Positions 1-7,944 of a stretch of DNA of 64,000 bases are shown here, in pieces (the stretch's first letter is position 1; the number at the start of each line of letters is the position of its first letter). Source of the DNA: Streptomyces sp. L-9-10. Its GTDB lineage: Bacteria > Actinomycetota > Actinomycetes > Streptomycetales > Streptomycetaceae. The stretch covers positions 124,001 through 188,000 of the forward strand of contig NZ_PHRF01000172.1 of assembly GCF_004151105.1 (NCBI RefSeq), given 5' to 3'. The notes under the pieces were generated by a model. The model was not told the DNA's origin. It was given only the letters and a program-made list of their open reading frames with translations, and made no database searches. Made by a program: the position numbers and the translations under genes.

Positions 1-468
1 GTCGGCGCGCCGCACCATCTCGTCGGGGACGGTCTCCTGCTGCCGTACACCGGTTATCGACTCGACGACGTCGCCGAGTGACTCCAGGTGCTGGATATTG
101 ACCGAGGACACGACCTCGATCCCGGCCTTGAGCAGCTCTTCGACGTCCTGCCAGCGCTTGGCGTTGCGGGAGCCCGGCACATTGGTGTGTGCCAGCTCGT
201 CGACCAGCGCGACGGCCGGGCGGCGCTCCAGCACCGCGTCGATGTCCATCTCCGTGAAGACCGTCCCGCGGTACTCCAGCTCGCGCCGTCTGACCGCTTC
301 GAGCCCGTGCAGCATCACTTCCGTACGCGGCCGGTCATGATGCTCCACGAACGCCACGACACAGTCCGTGCCGCGCTCCACCCTGCGGTGCGCCTCGGAG
401 AGCATCGCGTACGTCTTGCCGACGCCCGGTGCCGCGCCCAGATAGATCCGAAGCTTGCCGCGTCCCAT
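1..468 (-). CDS. kdpD: Sensor kinase KdpD, N-terminal part (cut by window edge)
   Basis: This is the start of the potassium/turgor sensor kinase that controls kdpFABC through KdpE; only the first 156 codons lie in the window. The visible part is the cytoplasmic KdpD domain. It has a P-loop GAAPGVGKT at residues 11-19 and a Walker-B-like segment VDELAHTN around residues 89-96, both family hallmarks. The ATG at 468 is chosen because the protein then begins MGRGKLRIYLGAAPG, the normal KdpD N-terminus. It lies 125 bp downstream of kdpC in the same direction, so it may be read from the kdp promoter or from its own promoter in that gap. Confidence 0.93.
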   Translation of the reverse strand, partial: MGRGKLRIYLGAAPGVGKTYAMLSEAHRRVERGTDCVVAFVEHHDRPRTEVMLHGLEAVRRRELEYRGTVFTEMDIDAVLERRPAVALVDELAHTNVPGSRNAKRWQDVEELLKAGIEVVSSVNIQHLESLGDVVESITGVRQQETVPDEMVRRAD

Positions 469-593
469 GGCCCCATTGTCTTCCAGAAGAGCCACCGCGT
501 CCGACGCGTCGGCTGTGTCGAAAATACAGCCAGGAAAAACGGCAAAAGGGGCGGCACCGGTCTCGTGAGTCGGTCTTGACACGATTCTGATGG

Positions 594-1274
594 TCAGCCG
601 ACCATCTCCCGCAGCGCGACGTTGAGCGCGAGGACATTCACCCGGGGTTCCCCGACGAAGCCGAGAATCCGCTGCTGGGTGTGGTCCTCGACCAGTTTCT
701 CCACCTGCCCGACGGAGAGCTGGTTCCGTTCGGCCACCCGGTGGACCTGGAGCCGGGCGTACTCCGGCGAGATGTCCGGGTCGAGGCCGGAGCCCGAGGA
801 GGTGACGGCGTCCGGCGGTACGGCGGAGGCCGGGACCCGGTAACCGGGGGTTGAGTTGTCCTTGACGACGGCGGCCTTGGCGTCCTTGACCCACTTGATC
901 AGCTCTTCGTTGTCGCCCGACCGGTTGGTGGCCCCGGAGAGGATCAGTTTGTACTGCGTGTTGACGCTGTTGCTGCCCAGGCCGTTGGACGGGCGCGGCT
1001 GGAACCACTTGAGGTCGGGCTCCGGGGTCTCCTGGCCCTTCTTCAGCGGCAGGTCGTAGCGCTGGCCGATGAGCGAGGAGCCGACGACCTTGCCGGCCTC
1101 CTTGACCTCGGACCCGTTCGCCTGATGGGGGAAGAGGCCCTGGGCGACGCCGGTGACGGCCAGCGGATAGAGCACCCCGCACAGGACGGTGAGGACGAGG
1201 AGAGCGCGCGCCCCGGCTCCGAGGAGCCGTGCGGTGTTGCGTGCCGAGCTGTTCATGGATGTCATGCCGTTCAC
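594..1274 (-). CDS. kdpC: Potassium-transporting ATPase subunit KdpC
   Basis: KdpC is the single-span accessory subunit of the KdpFABC high-affinity K+ pump and assists ATP binding by KdpB. The 226-residue product has one hydrophobic segment near residues 20-42 (ARALLVLTVLCGVLYPLAVTG) followed by an extracytoplasmic domain with the family signatures FPHQANGS and WFQPRPS. The GTG start at 1274 overlaps the kdpB stop as GTGA, implying translational coupling. In-frame ATGs at 1265 and 1256 are possible alternatives. The C-terminus QPRILGF-like segment (QQRILGFVGEPRVNVLALN) is typical of the family. Confidence 0.95.
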   Translation of the reverse strand: MNGMTSMNSSARNTARLLGAGARALLVLTVLCGVLYPLAVTGVAQGLFPHQANGSEVKEAGKVVGSSLIGQRYDLPLKKGQETPEPDLKWFQPRPSNGLGSNSVNTQYKLILSGATNRSGDNEELIKWVKDAKAAVVKDNSTPGYRVPASAVPPDAVTSSGSGLDPDISPEYARLQVHRVAERNQLSVGQVEKLVEDHTQQRILGFVGEPRVNVLALNVALREMVG

Positions 1275-3412
1275 CCGATGCCGGGGATGAGGGAGAGGAG
1301 CAGATCGATGATCTTGATGCCGATGAAGGGGGCGATCAGTCCGCCGAGGCCGTAGATCCCCAGATTCCTGCGGAGCATCCGGTCGGCGCTCATCGGCCGG
1401 TAGCGCACGCCTCTGAGCGCGAGCGGTACGAGCGCGACGATGATCAGCGCGTTGAAGATGACCGCGGAGAGGATCGCGGACTCCGGCGAGGACAGCCGCA
1501 TGATGTTGAGCCTGTCCAGGCTCGGATAGACGACCGCGAACATCGCGGGGATGATCGCGAAGTACTTCGCGACGTCGTTGGCGATGGAGAAGGTCGTCAG
1601 CGCGCCGCGGGTGATGAGCAGCTGCTTGCCGATGCCGACGATCTCGATGAGCTTGGTCGGGTTGGAGTCCAGGTCCACCATGTTCCCGGCCTCCTTGGCG
1701 GCCGACGTACCGGTGTTCATGGCCACGCCGACATCCGCCTGCGCCAGCGCCGGGGCGTCGTTCGTCCCGTCGCCGGTCATCGCGACGAGCTTGCCGCCCG
1801 CCTGCTCGCGCCGGATGAGGGCCATCTTGTCCTCGGGGGTGGCCTCGGCGAGGAAGTCGTCCACGCCGGCCTCCTCCGCGATCGCCCGTGCGGTCAGCGG
1901 GTTGTCACCGGTGATCATGACGGTCTTGATGCCCATGCGGCGCAGCTCGTCGAACCGCTCCCGCATCCCCTCCTTGACCACGTCCTTGAGGTGGATGACG
2001 CCGAGCACCCGGGCTCCGCCGTCGTCCTCCAGGGCGACCAGCAGCGGCGTGCCACCGGCCTCCGAGATCGCGTTGGTCAGTTCCCTGGTGTCCTCGGACA
2101 CCGGGCCGCCGCGCTCCTCGACCCAGGCGATGACCGAGCCGGTCGCGCCCTTGCGGACCTTGCGCCGCGTCCCGTTCTCCACGAGGTCGACACCCGACAT
2201 CCGGGTCTGGGCGGTGAAGGCCGCCCACTCGGCACCGGTCAGCTCGCCCTGGTGGCGCTCGCGCAGCCCGTACTTCTCCTTGGCCAGCACCACGATGGAG
2301 CGGCCCTCGGGGGTCTCGTCGGCCAGTGAGGAGAGCTGGGCCGCGTCGGCGAGTTCGGCCTCCGTCACCCCCTTGACCGGAACGAACTCGGCGGCCTGCC
2401 GGTTGCCGAGGGTGATCGTGCCGGTCTTGTCGAGCAGCAGGGTCGAGACATCGCCCGCGGCCTCGACCGCGCGCCCCGACATGGCGAGCACGTTCCGCTG
2501 GACGAGCCGGTCCATGCCCGCGATGCCGATCGCGGAGAGCAGCGCGCCGATCGTGGTCGGGATCAGACAGACCAGCAGCGCGATCAACACGATCATCGAC
2601 TGGCGCTGGCCCGCGTAGACCGCGAACGGCTGGAGCGTGACGACCGCGAGCAGGAAGACGATGGTGAGGGACGCGAGCAGGATGTTCAGCGCGATCTCGT
2701 TGGGGGTCTTCTGCCGGGCCGCGCCCTCCACCAGCGCGATCATCCGGTCGATGAAGGTCTCGCCGGGCTTCGTCGTGATCTTGACGACGATACGGTCGGA
2801 GAGGACCTTCGTCCCTCCGGTGACGGCCGAGCGGTCGCCGCCCGACTCCCGGATGACGGGCGCCGACTCACCGGTGATGGCCGACTCGTCGACGGACGCG
2901 ACGCCGTCGACCACATCACCGTCGCCGGGGATGATGTCGCCTGCCTCGCAGACGACCAGATCGCCGACGCGCAGCTCTGTACCAGGCACTTGCTCCTCGT
3001 TCGCGCCGATGACCCGGCGGGCGACGGTGTCGGTCTTGGCCTTGCGCAGGGTGTCGGCCTGCGCCTTGCCGCGCCCCTCGGCGACGGCCTCCGCCAGATT
3101 GGCGAAGATCGTCGTCAGCCAGAGCCAGGCGGCCACGGCCCAGCCGAACCAGTCACCCGGCTCCAGAGCGGCGAAGACCGTACTCATGACGGAGCCGATG
3201 AGGACCACGAACATCACGGGCGACTTGGCCATCGACCGGGGGTCGAGTTTCCTCAGCGCCTCCGGGAAGGAGCGCAGGAGCTGCTTGGGGTCGAACAGGC
3301 CCCCGCCGACGCGTCCGTCATCGGGTTTGTGCCCGGTGGGAACATCGCTGTGCGGCGCGCGGGCCGGAGTGGTGCTGGACATCGCGTCCTCATGCTTCGT
3401 ACGAGTGTTCAT
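1271..3412 (-). CDS. kdpB: Potassium-transporting P-type ATPase subunit KdpB
   Basis: KdpB is the catalytic P-type ATPase of the Kdp pump. It shows the actuator motif ITGES, the phosphorylation motif DKTGT with Asp328, and the hinge motif TGDGTNDAPALAQADVG, with membrane helices before the actuator domain and at the C-terminus. The start at 3412 (MNTRTKHEDAM) overlaps the kdpA stop as ATGA. The frame stays open further upstream to 3649, but that would lie inside kdpA, so it is rejected. An internal ATG at 3382 (MSSTTPARAP) is a second possible start. The length of 713 residues is slightly above the usual 680-700 because of the hydrophilic N-terminus. Confidence 0.96.
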   Translation of the reverse strand: MNTRTKHEDAMSSTTPARAPHSDVPTGHKPDDGRVGGGLFDPKQLLRSFPEALRKLDPRSMAKSPVMFVVLIGSVMSTVFAALEPGDWFGWAVAAWLWLTTIFANLAEAVAEGRGKAQADTLRKAKTDTVARRVIGANEEQVPGTELRVGDLVVCEAGDIIPGDGDVVDGVASVDESAITGESAPVIRESGGDRSAVTGGTKVLSDRIVVKITTKPGETFIDRMIALVEGAARQKTPNEIALNILLASLTIVFLLAVVTLQPFAVYAGQRQSMIVLIALLVCLIPTTIGALLSAIGIAGMDRLVQRNVLAMSGRAVEAAGDVSTLLLDKTGTITLGNRQAAEFVPVKGVTEAELADAAQLSSLADETPEGRSIVVLAKEKYGLRERHQGELTGAEWAAFTAQTRMSGVDLVENGTRRKVRKGATGSVIAWVEERGGPVSEDTRELTNAISEAGGTPLLVALEDDGGARVLGVIHLKDVVKEGMRERFDELRRMGIKTVMITGDNPLTARAIAEEAGVDDFLAEATPEDKMALIRREQAGGKLVAMTGDGTNDAPALAQADVGVAMNTGTSAAKEAGNMVDLDSNPTKLIEIVGIGKQLLITRGALTTFSIANDVAKYFAIIPAMFAVVYPSLDRLNIMRLSSPESAILSAVIFNALIIVALVPLALRGVRYRPMSADRMLRRNLGIYGLGGLIAPFIGIKIIDLLLSLIPGIG

Positions 3413-5073
3413 GACGCCAGCCCTTCGGCCAGCGGCCCCAGCGCCAGCGCCGGGAAGTAGGTCAGTCCGGCGACGATCAGGATCGTGCCCACGAGAACCC
3501 CGCTGAACAGCGGTTTCTCCGTTCGAAGCGTGCCCGCGGTCTTGGGTACGGGGCTCTGCTCCGCGAGCGAGCCGGCCAGCGCGAGGACGAACACCATGGG
3601 CACGAAGCGGCCGAGCAGCATCGCCAGCCCGATCGTGGTGTTGAACCACTGGGTGTCCGCGTTGAGCCCGGCGAAGGCCGAACCGTTGTTGTTGGCGCCC
3701 GAGGTGTACGCGTACAGGATCTCGGTGAAGCCGTGCGGCCCCGAGTTCGTCATGGAGTTGCCCGGGGTGGGCAGCGCCATGGCCACGGCGGTGAAGCAGA
3801 GCACCAGCGCCGGGGTGATCAGGATGTACGACGCGGCGAACTTGATCTGGCGGCTGCCGATCTTCTTGCCCAGATACTCGGGCGTCCGTCCGACCATCAG
3901 ACCCGCGATGAATACTGCGATGACGGCCATGATCAGCATGCCGTAGAGACCGGAGCCGACGCCGCCGGGCGCGATCTCACCGAGCTGCATGCCCAGCAGC
4001 GCGATGCCGCCGCCGTATCCGGTGAACGAGGAGAGGAAGGAGTTGACCGCGCCGGTCGAGGTGAGAGTGGTGGCCACCGCGAAGATCGACGAGCCGCCGA
4101 CCCCGAAGCGGGTCTCCTTGCCCTCCAGGGCGCCGCCCGCGATGTCGAACGCCGGGCCGCCGTGGTGGAACTCGGTCCACATCATCAGCGCGGTGAAGCC
4201 GAGCCAGATCGCTCCCATCGCGACGAGGATCGCGTAGCCCTGCCGGAGACTGCCCACCATCCGGCCGAAGGTGCGGGTCATCGCGAACGGGATGAGCAGG
4301 ATCAGGAAGATCTCGAAGAGGTTGGAGACCGGGTTGGGGTTCTCGAAGGGGTGGGCGGAGTTGGCGTTGAAGTAACCGCCGCCGTTGGTGCCCAGCTCCT
4401 TGATGACCTCCTGCGAGGCGACCGCGCCGCCGTTCCACTGCTGCGCGCCGCCCATGAACTGACCGACCTCGTGGATGCCCGCGAAGTTCTGGATGGCGCC
4501 GCAGGCGACCAGGACGATCGCGCCGATGACGGAGACCGGCAGCAGGATCCGGACGGTGCCGCGCACCAGGTCCGACCAGAAGTTGCCCAGCTCACCGGTG
4601 CGGGAGCGGGCGAAGCCGCGTACGAGCGCGACCGCGACGGCCATGCCGACGGCGGCCGAGAGGAAGTTCTGGACCGCGAGGCCGCCGGTCTGTACGACGT
4701 GGCCCATGGCCTGCTCGCCGTAGTACGACTGCCAGTTGGTGTTGGAGACGAAGGACGCGGCCGTGTTGAACGCCTGGTCCGGGTCGATCGACGCGAAGCC
4801 GAGCGAGCCCGGGAGACCGCCCTGCGCCCGCTGGAGCAGATACAGGAACAGCACACTGATCACAGAGAAGGCGAGGACCCCGCGCAGATAGGCGGGCCAG
4901 CGCATCTCGGTGGCGGGATCGGCGCCGATGGCACGGTAGATCCACTTCTCGGCCCTGAGGTGCCTGGGCGAGCTGTAGACACGGGCCATGTAGTCGCCGA
5001 GGGGGCGGTAGACCAGAGCGAGCGCCGCTATCAGGGCGAGCAGCTGGAGCACACCGGCGAGGACGGGGCTCAT
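3409..5073 (-). CDS. kdpA: Potassium-transporting ATPase subunit KdpA
   Basis: KdpA is the K+-selective channel-like subunit of the Kdp pump, related to Trk/Ktr transporters. The 554-residue product is strongly hydrophobic with about ten membrane segments. It contains filter-loop sequences such as TNGGGYFNANSAHPFENP and NNNGSAFAGL that are characteristic of KdpA. The ATG at 5073 is preferred; a GTG at 5076 immediately follows the kdpF stop and could also be used. It is the first large gene of the pump operon, and its stop overlaps the kdpB start. Confidence 0.96.
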   Translation of the reverse strand: MSPVLAGVLQLLALIAALALVYRPLGDYMARVYSSPRHLRAEKWIYRAIGADPATEMRWPAYLRGVLAFSVISVLFLYLLQRAQGGLPGSLGFASIDPDQAFNTAASFVSNTNWQSYYGEQAMGHVVQTGGLAVQNFLSAAVGMAVAVALVRGFARSRTGELGNFWSDLVRGTVRILLPVSVIGAIVLVACGAIQNFAGIHEVGQFMGGAQQWNGGAVASQEVIKELGTNGGGYFNANSAHPFENPNPVSNLFEIFLILLIPFAMTRTFGRMVGSLRQGYAILVAMGAIWLGFTALMMWTEFHHGGPAFDIAGGALEGKETRFGVGGSSIFAVATTLTSTGAVNSFLSSFTGYGGGIALLGMQLGEIAPGGVGSGLYGMLIMAVIAVFIAGLMVGRTPEYLGKKIGSRQIKFAASYILITPALVLCFTAVAMALPTPGNSMTNSGPHGFTEILYAYTSGANNNGSAFAGLNADTQWFNTTIGLAMLLGRFVPMVFVLALAGSLAEQSPVPKTAGTLRTEKPLFSGVLVGTILIVAGLTYFPALALGPLAEGLAS

Positions 5074-5076
5074 CAC

Positions 5077-5166
5077 TCAGAACCTCTCCGGGAAGAGGAG
5101 GGCGAGGACGAGATAGCCCAGCAGGGCGACGGCCACGACCAGGCCGACGATGTTCTCCGCGGTCAC
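5077..5166 (-). CDS. kdpF: Small Kdp subunit KdpF
   Basis: KdpF is a single-helix peptide that stabilises the KdpABC complex. The 29-residue product starts VTAENIVGLVVAVALLGYL and ends ALLFPERF, which matches the usual KdpF pattern of a short polar start, one membrane helix and a P-E-R-F end. The GTG start at 5166 overlaps the stop of the preceding 27-codon ORF as GTGA, and the stop abuts the kdpA start. The tight spacing on both sides shows that it is a genuine member of the operon. Confidence 0.9.
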   Translation of the reverse strand: MTAENIVGLVVAVALLGYLVLALLFPERF

Positions 5167-5246
5167 AGCTTCGTCACCCCCTTGGCGATGAGAGCCACCA
5201 GCGCGAAGACCGCGATCGTGGTGGCGACGAAGGCCAGGTCGGCCAT
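5163..5246 (-). CDS. Small membrane protein at the head of the kdp operon (27 residues)
   Basis: A 27-codon ORF precedes kdpF, with the sequence MADLAFVATTIAVFALVALI followed by AKGVTKL. It is a single predicted membrane helix with a short basic tail. AGGAG lies a normal distance upstream of the ATG at 5246, and the stop overlaps the kdpF GTG start as GTGA, so translation of the two is probably coupled. I recall similar short proteins annotated before kdpF in other actinomycetes, but no function is established. It may be an extra Kdp-associated peptide, since its size and topology resemble KdpF. Confidence 0.75.
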   Translation of the reverse strand: MADLAFVATTIAVFALVALIAKGVTKL

Positions 5247-5409
5247 CGGGTGCTCCTGAATGAGTGCGGGAGATATGACCCCCTGAGGAAACCCGCTGTT
5301 CCGGCGGACTCCGCCTCCGTTGACGGGTCTCATACGGAGGGGAGCTCCCGCTTGACGCGTTTCCTACGGTCACACCCGTGACCAGTGAGAAGACGAGGGG
5401 AAACGACGA

Positions 5410-5441
5410 TGGGCCGCACCCCCGTGAAGGGGTGCGGCCCA
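5410..5441 (-). terminator. Rho-independent-type hairpin after the DUF3710 gene
   Basis: A perfect 13-bp stem pairs 5410-5422 with 5429-5441 around a 6-nt loop. It lies 20 bp past the stop of the minus-strand DUF3710 gene and separates it from the kdp operon. Confidence 0.85.
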
Positions 5442-5460
5442 CGCTATTTCCGATCAGGTG

Positions 5461-6243
5461 TCAGCGCACTTCGGTGATCTCCGGACCGCGCTGGAGCTGT
5501 CCCATGCCACCGGAGAAGCGGGATCCCTCCTGCTCCTCCTGCTGGACGCCCTCGGCCACCATCTGCGCGTCGTCCGGCAGCTTGAGGACGATGGGGTCGC
5601 GGGGCGCCATCGGTCCCTCGCCGCGTACGACGACGGTGTCCTTGAAGATCTGTTCGAGCAGCCCCGCGGCCTCGGGCTGCACCGCGCCCTGCCCGGAGAT
5701 CACACCGCGCAGGAACCAGCGCGGTCCGTCGACGCCGATGAAGCGCACCAGTTGTACGCCTCCGGTGCCGTCCGGCAGCTGTACGGGGACCTGGGCACGC
5801 AGCTCCCAGCCCAGCGGGCCCTCGACCTCATCGATGATGCCGCCCTGCTGGGTGATGCCGGAGGCGATCTCCTCGCGGACCTCGCCCCAGATACCTTCCT
5901 TCTTGGGCGCGGCGAAAGCCTGGAGCTGTACGGCGCTGTCGCGCACGACGACGGTGGCGGCGACGATCGCGTCACCGGCGACCTCCACCCGCAGCTCCAT
6001 GCCGTCGACCGCGGGGACGAAGACGCCCCCCAGATCCACCCGGCCCTCTTCGGGCTTGGAGATCTCGGAGATGTCCCAGGGACCGTCGGGCCTGGGCGCC
6101 GGCGGAAGGTTCGCCCGGCGGGGTGCGTCCCCCGCCTCGCTGTCATCGGCGTCCACGCCGACGCCGTCGGTGAACTGCCCGGCCTCGCCCGCTGCGTCCG
6201 CCGTGTCCTCTGCGGAACCACTCTTCTTGCGACGTCCGAACAC
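5461..6243 (-). CDS. DUF3710 family protein
   Basis: This 260-residue conserved actinobacterial protein has unknown function. The N-terminus is basic (VFGRRKKSG) and is followed by a low-complexity acidic stretch to about residue 40. The folded DUF3710 domain comes next, with PDGPWDISE and VQLPDGTGGVQLVRFIGVDG. The GTG at 6243 is chosen because the upstream frame lies within dut. It starts 1 nt after the dut stop, so it is the last gene of the thioesterase-dut-DUF3710 set, and a clear terminator follows. A membrane or cell-envelope role cannot be inferred because no signal peptide or transmembrane helix is visible. Confidence 0.85.
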   Translation of the reverse strand: MFGRRKKSGSAEDTADAAGEAGQFTDGVGVDADDSEAGDAPRRANLPPAPRPDGPWDISEISKPEEGRVDLGGVFVPAVDGMELRVEVAGDAIVAATVVVRDSAVQLQAFAAPKKEGIWGEVREEIASGITQQGGIIDEVEGPLGWELRAQVPVQLPDGTGGVQLVRFIGVDGPRWFLRGVISGQGAVQPEAAGLLEQIFKDTVVVRGEGPMAPRDPIVLKLPDDAQMVAEGVQQEEQEGSRFSGGMGQLQRGPEITEVR

Positions 6244-6244
6244 G

Positions 6245-6769
6245 TCACTGTCCTTCCCGGTCGGATACGACCGAAGCGTATCGATTCCCACCCTGTACCC
6301 CGCCCACGGCGGAATGACCACCGGTGGAGCCGAAGCCCCCCTCGGCCCGCGCGGAGCCGGGAAGTTCCGCCACCTCATGGAAGCGCACCTTCTCGACCCG
6401 CTGGACGATCAGTTGGGCAATCCGGTCGAACCGCTCGAACCGAACGCTCTCGCGCGGGTCCAGATTGACCACGATCACCTTGATCTCTCCACGGTACCCG
6501 GCATCCACCGTCCCCGGGGCATTCACCAGAGCGACACCGCAGCGGGCGGCGAGCCCGGAGCGGGGGTGCACGAAGGCCGCGTAGCCGTCGGGCAGGGCGA
6601 TGGCCACCCCGGTCGGCAGGACCACACGCTCACCGGGGGCGAGCTCCGCGGCCTCGGTGGTGACCAGATCGGCTCCCGCGTCACCCGGGTGTCCATACGA
6701 CGGAAGCGGGGCCTCCGGATCGACACGGCGGATCAGTACGTCCAGGGGGCCGACAGGGGCAGGGCTCAT
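6245..6769 (-). CDS. dut: dUTP diphosphatase
   Basis: Dut hydrolyses dUTP to dUMP and pyrophosphate, keeping uracil out of DNA and feeding dTMP synthesis. The 174-residue product carries the trimeric dUTPase motifs in order: PGDAGADL (motif I), HPRSGLAARCGV (II), NAPGTVDAGYRGE (III, with the catalytic Asp) and the C-terminal glycine-rich GGFGSTG (V). The ATG at 6769 overlaps the stop of the upstream thioesterase gene as ATGA, and the DUF3710 gene follows after 1 nt. It therefore sits in the middle of a tightly coupled three-gene operon. Confidence 0.97.
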   Translation of the reverse strand: MSPAPVGPLDVLIRRVDPEAPLPSYGHPGDAGADLVTTEAAELAPGERVVLPTGVAIALPDGYAAFVHPRSGLAARCGVALVNAPGTVDAGYRGEIKVIVVNLDPRESVRFERFDRIAQLIVQRVEKVRFHEVAELPGSARAEGGFGSTGGHSAVGGVQGGNRYASVVSDREGQ

Positions 6770-7386
6770 GGGTTCACCTCGAAGGCGCGGGCGCGCTTGA
6801 TCTGGTCGGGATCGGCCATGGCCGCCCGGATCTCCTCCTGGCGGCCGTTGTCGATGAAATGATCGACCTTGACCTCGATGAAAAGGGCATCGGCGCGGAC
6901 GGCGACGGGTCCCTCGGGGCCGCCGAGCCTGCCGGTGGCGGTGCAGTAGATCTTCCGCCCGTGGACGGCGGTGGTCTCGGCCTCCAGATAGAGCGACGTG
7001 CCCACCGGTACGGGCCGTACGAACTCGGTCTGGAGCCGGCCGGTCACGGCGATCACACGCAGCAGCCAGTTCAGCGAGCCGAGCGTCTCGTCCAGCGCGG
7101 TGGCCAGCACACCGCCGTGCGCGAGCCCGGGGGCGCCCTGGTGAGCGGGCTTGACCGTGAACTCCGCGGTGATACGGACGCCCTCACCGGCGCGCGCCAG
7201 CAGCTGGAGTCCGTGGGGCTGTGCCTCGCCGCAGCCGAAACAGTGTTCGTAGTGCGCCCCGAGCGGCTCACCGGGGGCGGGAGCGTCGGGGTGCCGTACC
7301 GGCGGTACGGCGTCGGCCGGCGGTGTCAGGGGCCCCGGCCCCGCGGGGGATCCGGGAGGCGTTCCCGGGGATGGCACGTTACTCAC
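6766..7386 (-). CDS. PaaI-type thioesterase (hotdog fold)
   Basis: This is a single-domain hotdog thioesterase of about 206 residues, probably acting on acyl-CoA or a related thioester; the substrate is unknown. A proline- and alanine-rich leader covers roughly residues 1-45. It is followed by HYEHCFGCG, the motif AHGGVLATALDETLG (the hotdog helix with its catalytic Asp/Glu) and a C-terminal beta strand region. The GTG start at 7386 gives VSNVPSPGTP; the frame is open further upstream, but no better start is seen. It leads the operon with dut, which it overlaps by 4 nt. Confidence 0.82.
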   Translation of the reverse strand: MSNVPSPGTPPGSPAGPGPLTPPADAVPPVRHPDAPAPGEPLGAHYEHCFGCGEAQPHGLQLLARAGEGVRITAEFTVKPAHQGAPGLAHGGVLATALDETLGSLNWLLRVIAVTGRLQTEFVRPVPVGTSLYLEAETTAVHGRKIYCTATGRLGGPEGPVAVRADALFIEVKVDHFIDNGRQEEIRAAMADPDQIKRARAFEVNP

Positions 7387-7444
7387 AGGCGCAGACCTTA
7401 CCCGCGCGGTCGCCCGGGAGCCGCACCGTGCCAAGCTTGGCCCC

Positions 7445-7903
7445 ATGGAGCCTTCCGCCACGCGCTACGACGAACGCCTGACCGCCCCCCCTTCCTGGTG
7501 GGGGATCGCCGCTCTGATCGCCGTCGCGGGCGGTCTGATCACGCTGCCGATGGGGCTGCTGCCGATGCTCGGCGGGGTGATCGCCGCCGGCGCGCTGGCC
7601 GCGGCCGGGGTGAGTTCCTACGGCTCGGCACGGATCCGGGTGGTGGCCGACTCGCTGGTCGCGGGCGAGGCGAGGATCCCGGTGTCGGCCCTCGGCGAGG
7701 CCGAGGTGCTCGACGACGAGGAGGCGCGGGCCTGGCGGCTGCACAAGGCCGACCCGCGCGCCTTCATGCTGCTGCGCAGCTACGTGCCGACGGCGCTCCG
7801 CGTGGAGATCACGGACCCTGAGGACCCGACGCCGTACGTCTATCTGTCGACGCGGGACCCGAAGGCGCTGGCGGCGGCGCTGAACGCGGTACGGACCGGC
7901 TGA
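7445..7903 (+). CDS. DUF3093 family membrane protein
   Basis: This 152-residue protein of the actinobacterial DUF3093 family has unknown function. Two hydrophobic helices lie near residues 20-55 (WWGIAALIAVAGGLITLP and GGVIAAGALAAAGV). They are followed by a soluble domain with RIRVVADSLVAGEARIP and PYVYLSTRDPKALAAAL, an arrangement resembling a membrane-anchored PH-like fold. It is divergent from the thioesterase-dut operon with only 58 bp between the starts, so the promoters must overlap. It faces the next gene tail to tail. Confidence 0.85.
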   Translation: MEPSATRYDERLTAPPSWWGIAALIAVAGGLITLPMGLLPMLGGVIAAGALAAAGVSSYGSARIRVVADSLVAGEARIPVSALGEAEVLDDEEARAWRLHKADPRAFMLLRSYVPTALRVEITDPEDPTPYVYLSTRDPKALAAALNAVRTG

Positions 7904-7923
7904 GAGCCCGCCCGGGGGCCGGC

Positions 7924-7943
7924 GGCTGTTCCCGGGGACAGCC
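7924..7943. terminator. Hairpin between convergent genes
   Basis: A stem of about 8 bp (GGCTGT pairing with ACAGCC, plus two inner pairs) has a 4-nt loop. It lies between the stops of the DUF3093 gene and the minus-strand gene that ends at 7945. Confidence 0.6.
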
Positions 7944-7944
7944 C

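Noticed and set aside
1229..2329. Plus-strand open frame across kdpC and kdpB
   Set aside because: Antisense shadow of KdpB/KdpC with no ribosome site or recognisable domain.
3413..3649. Upstream extension of kdpB
   Set aside because: It lies inside kdpA and would add unrelated residues; the ATG at 3412 overlapping the kdpA stop is a typical coupled start.
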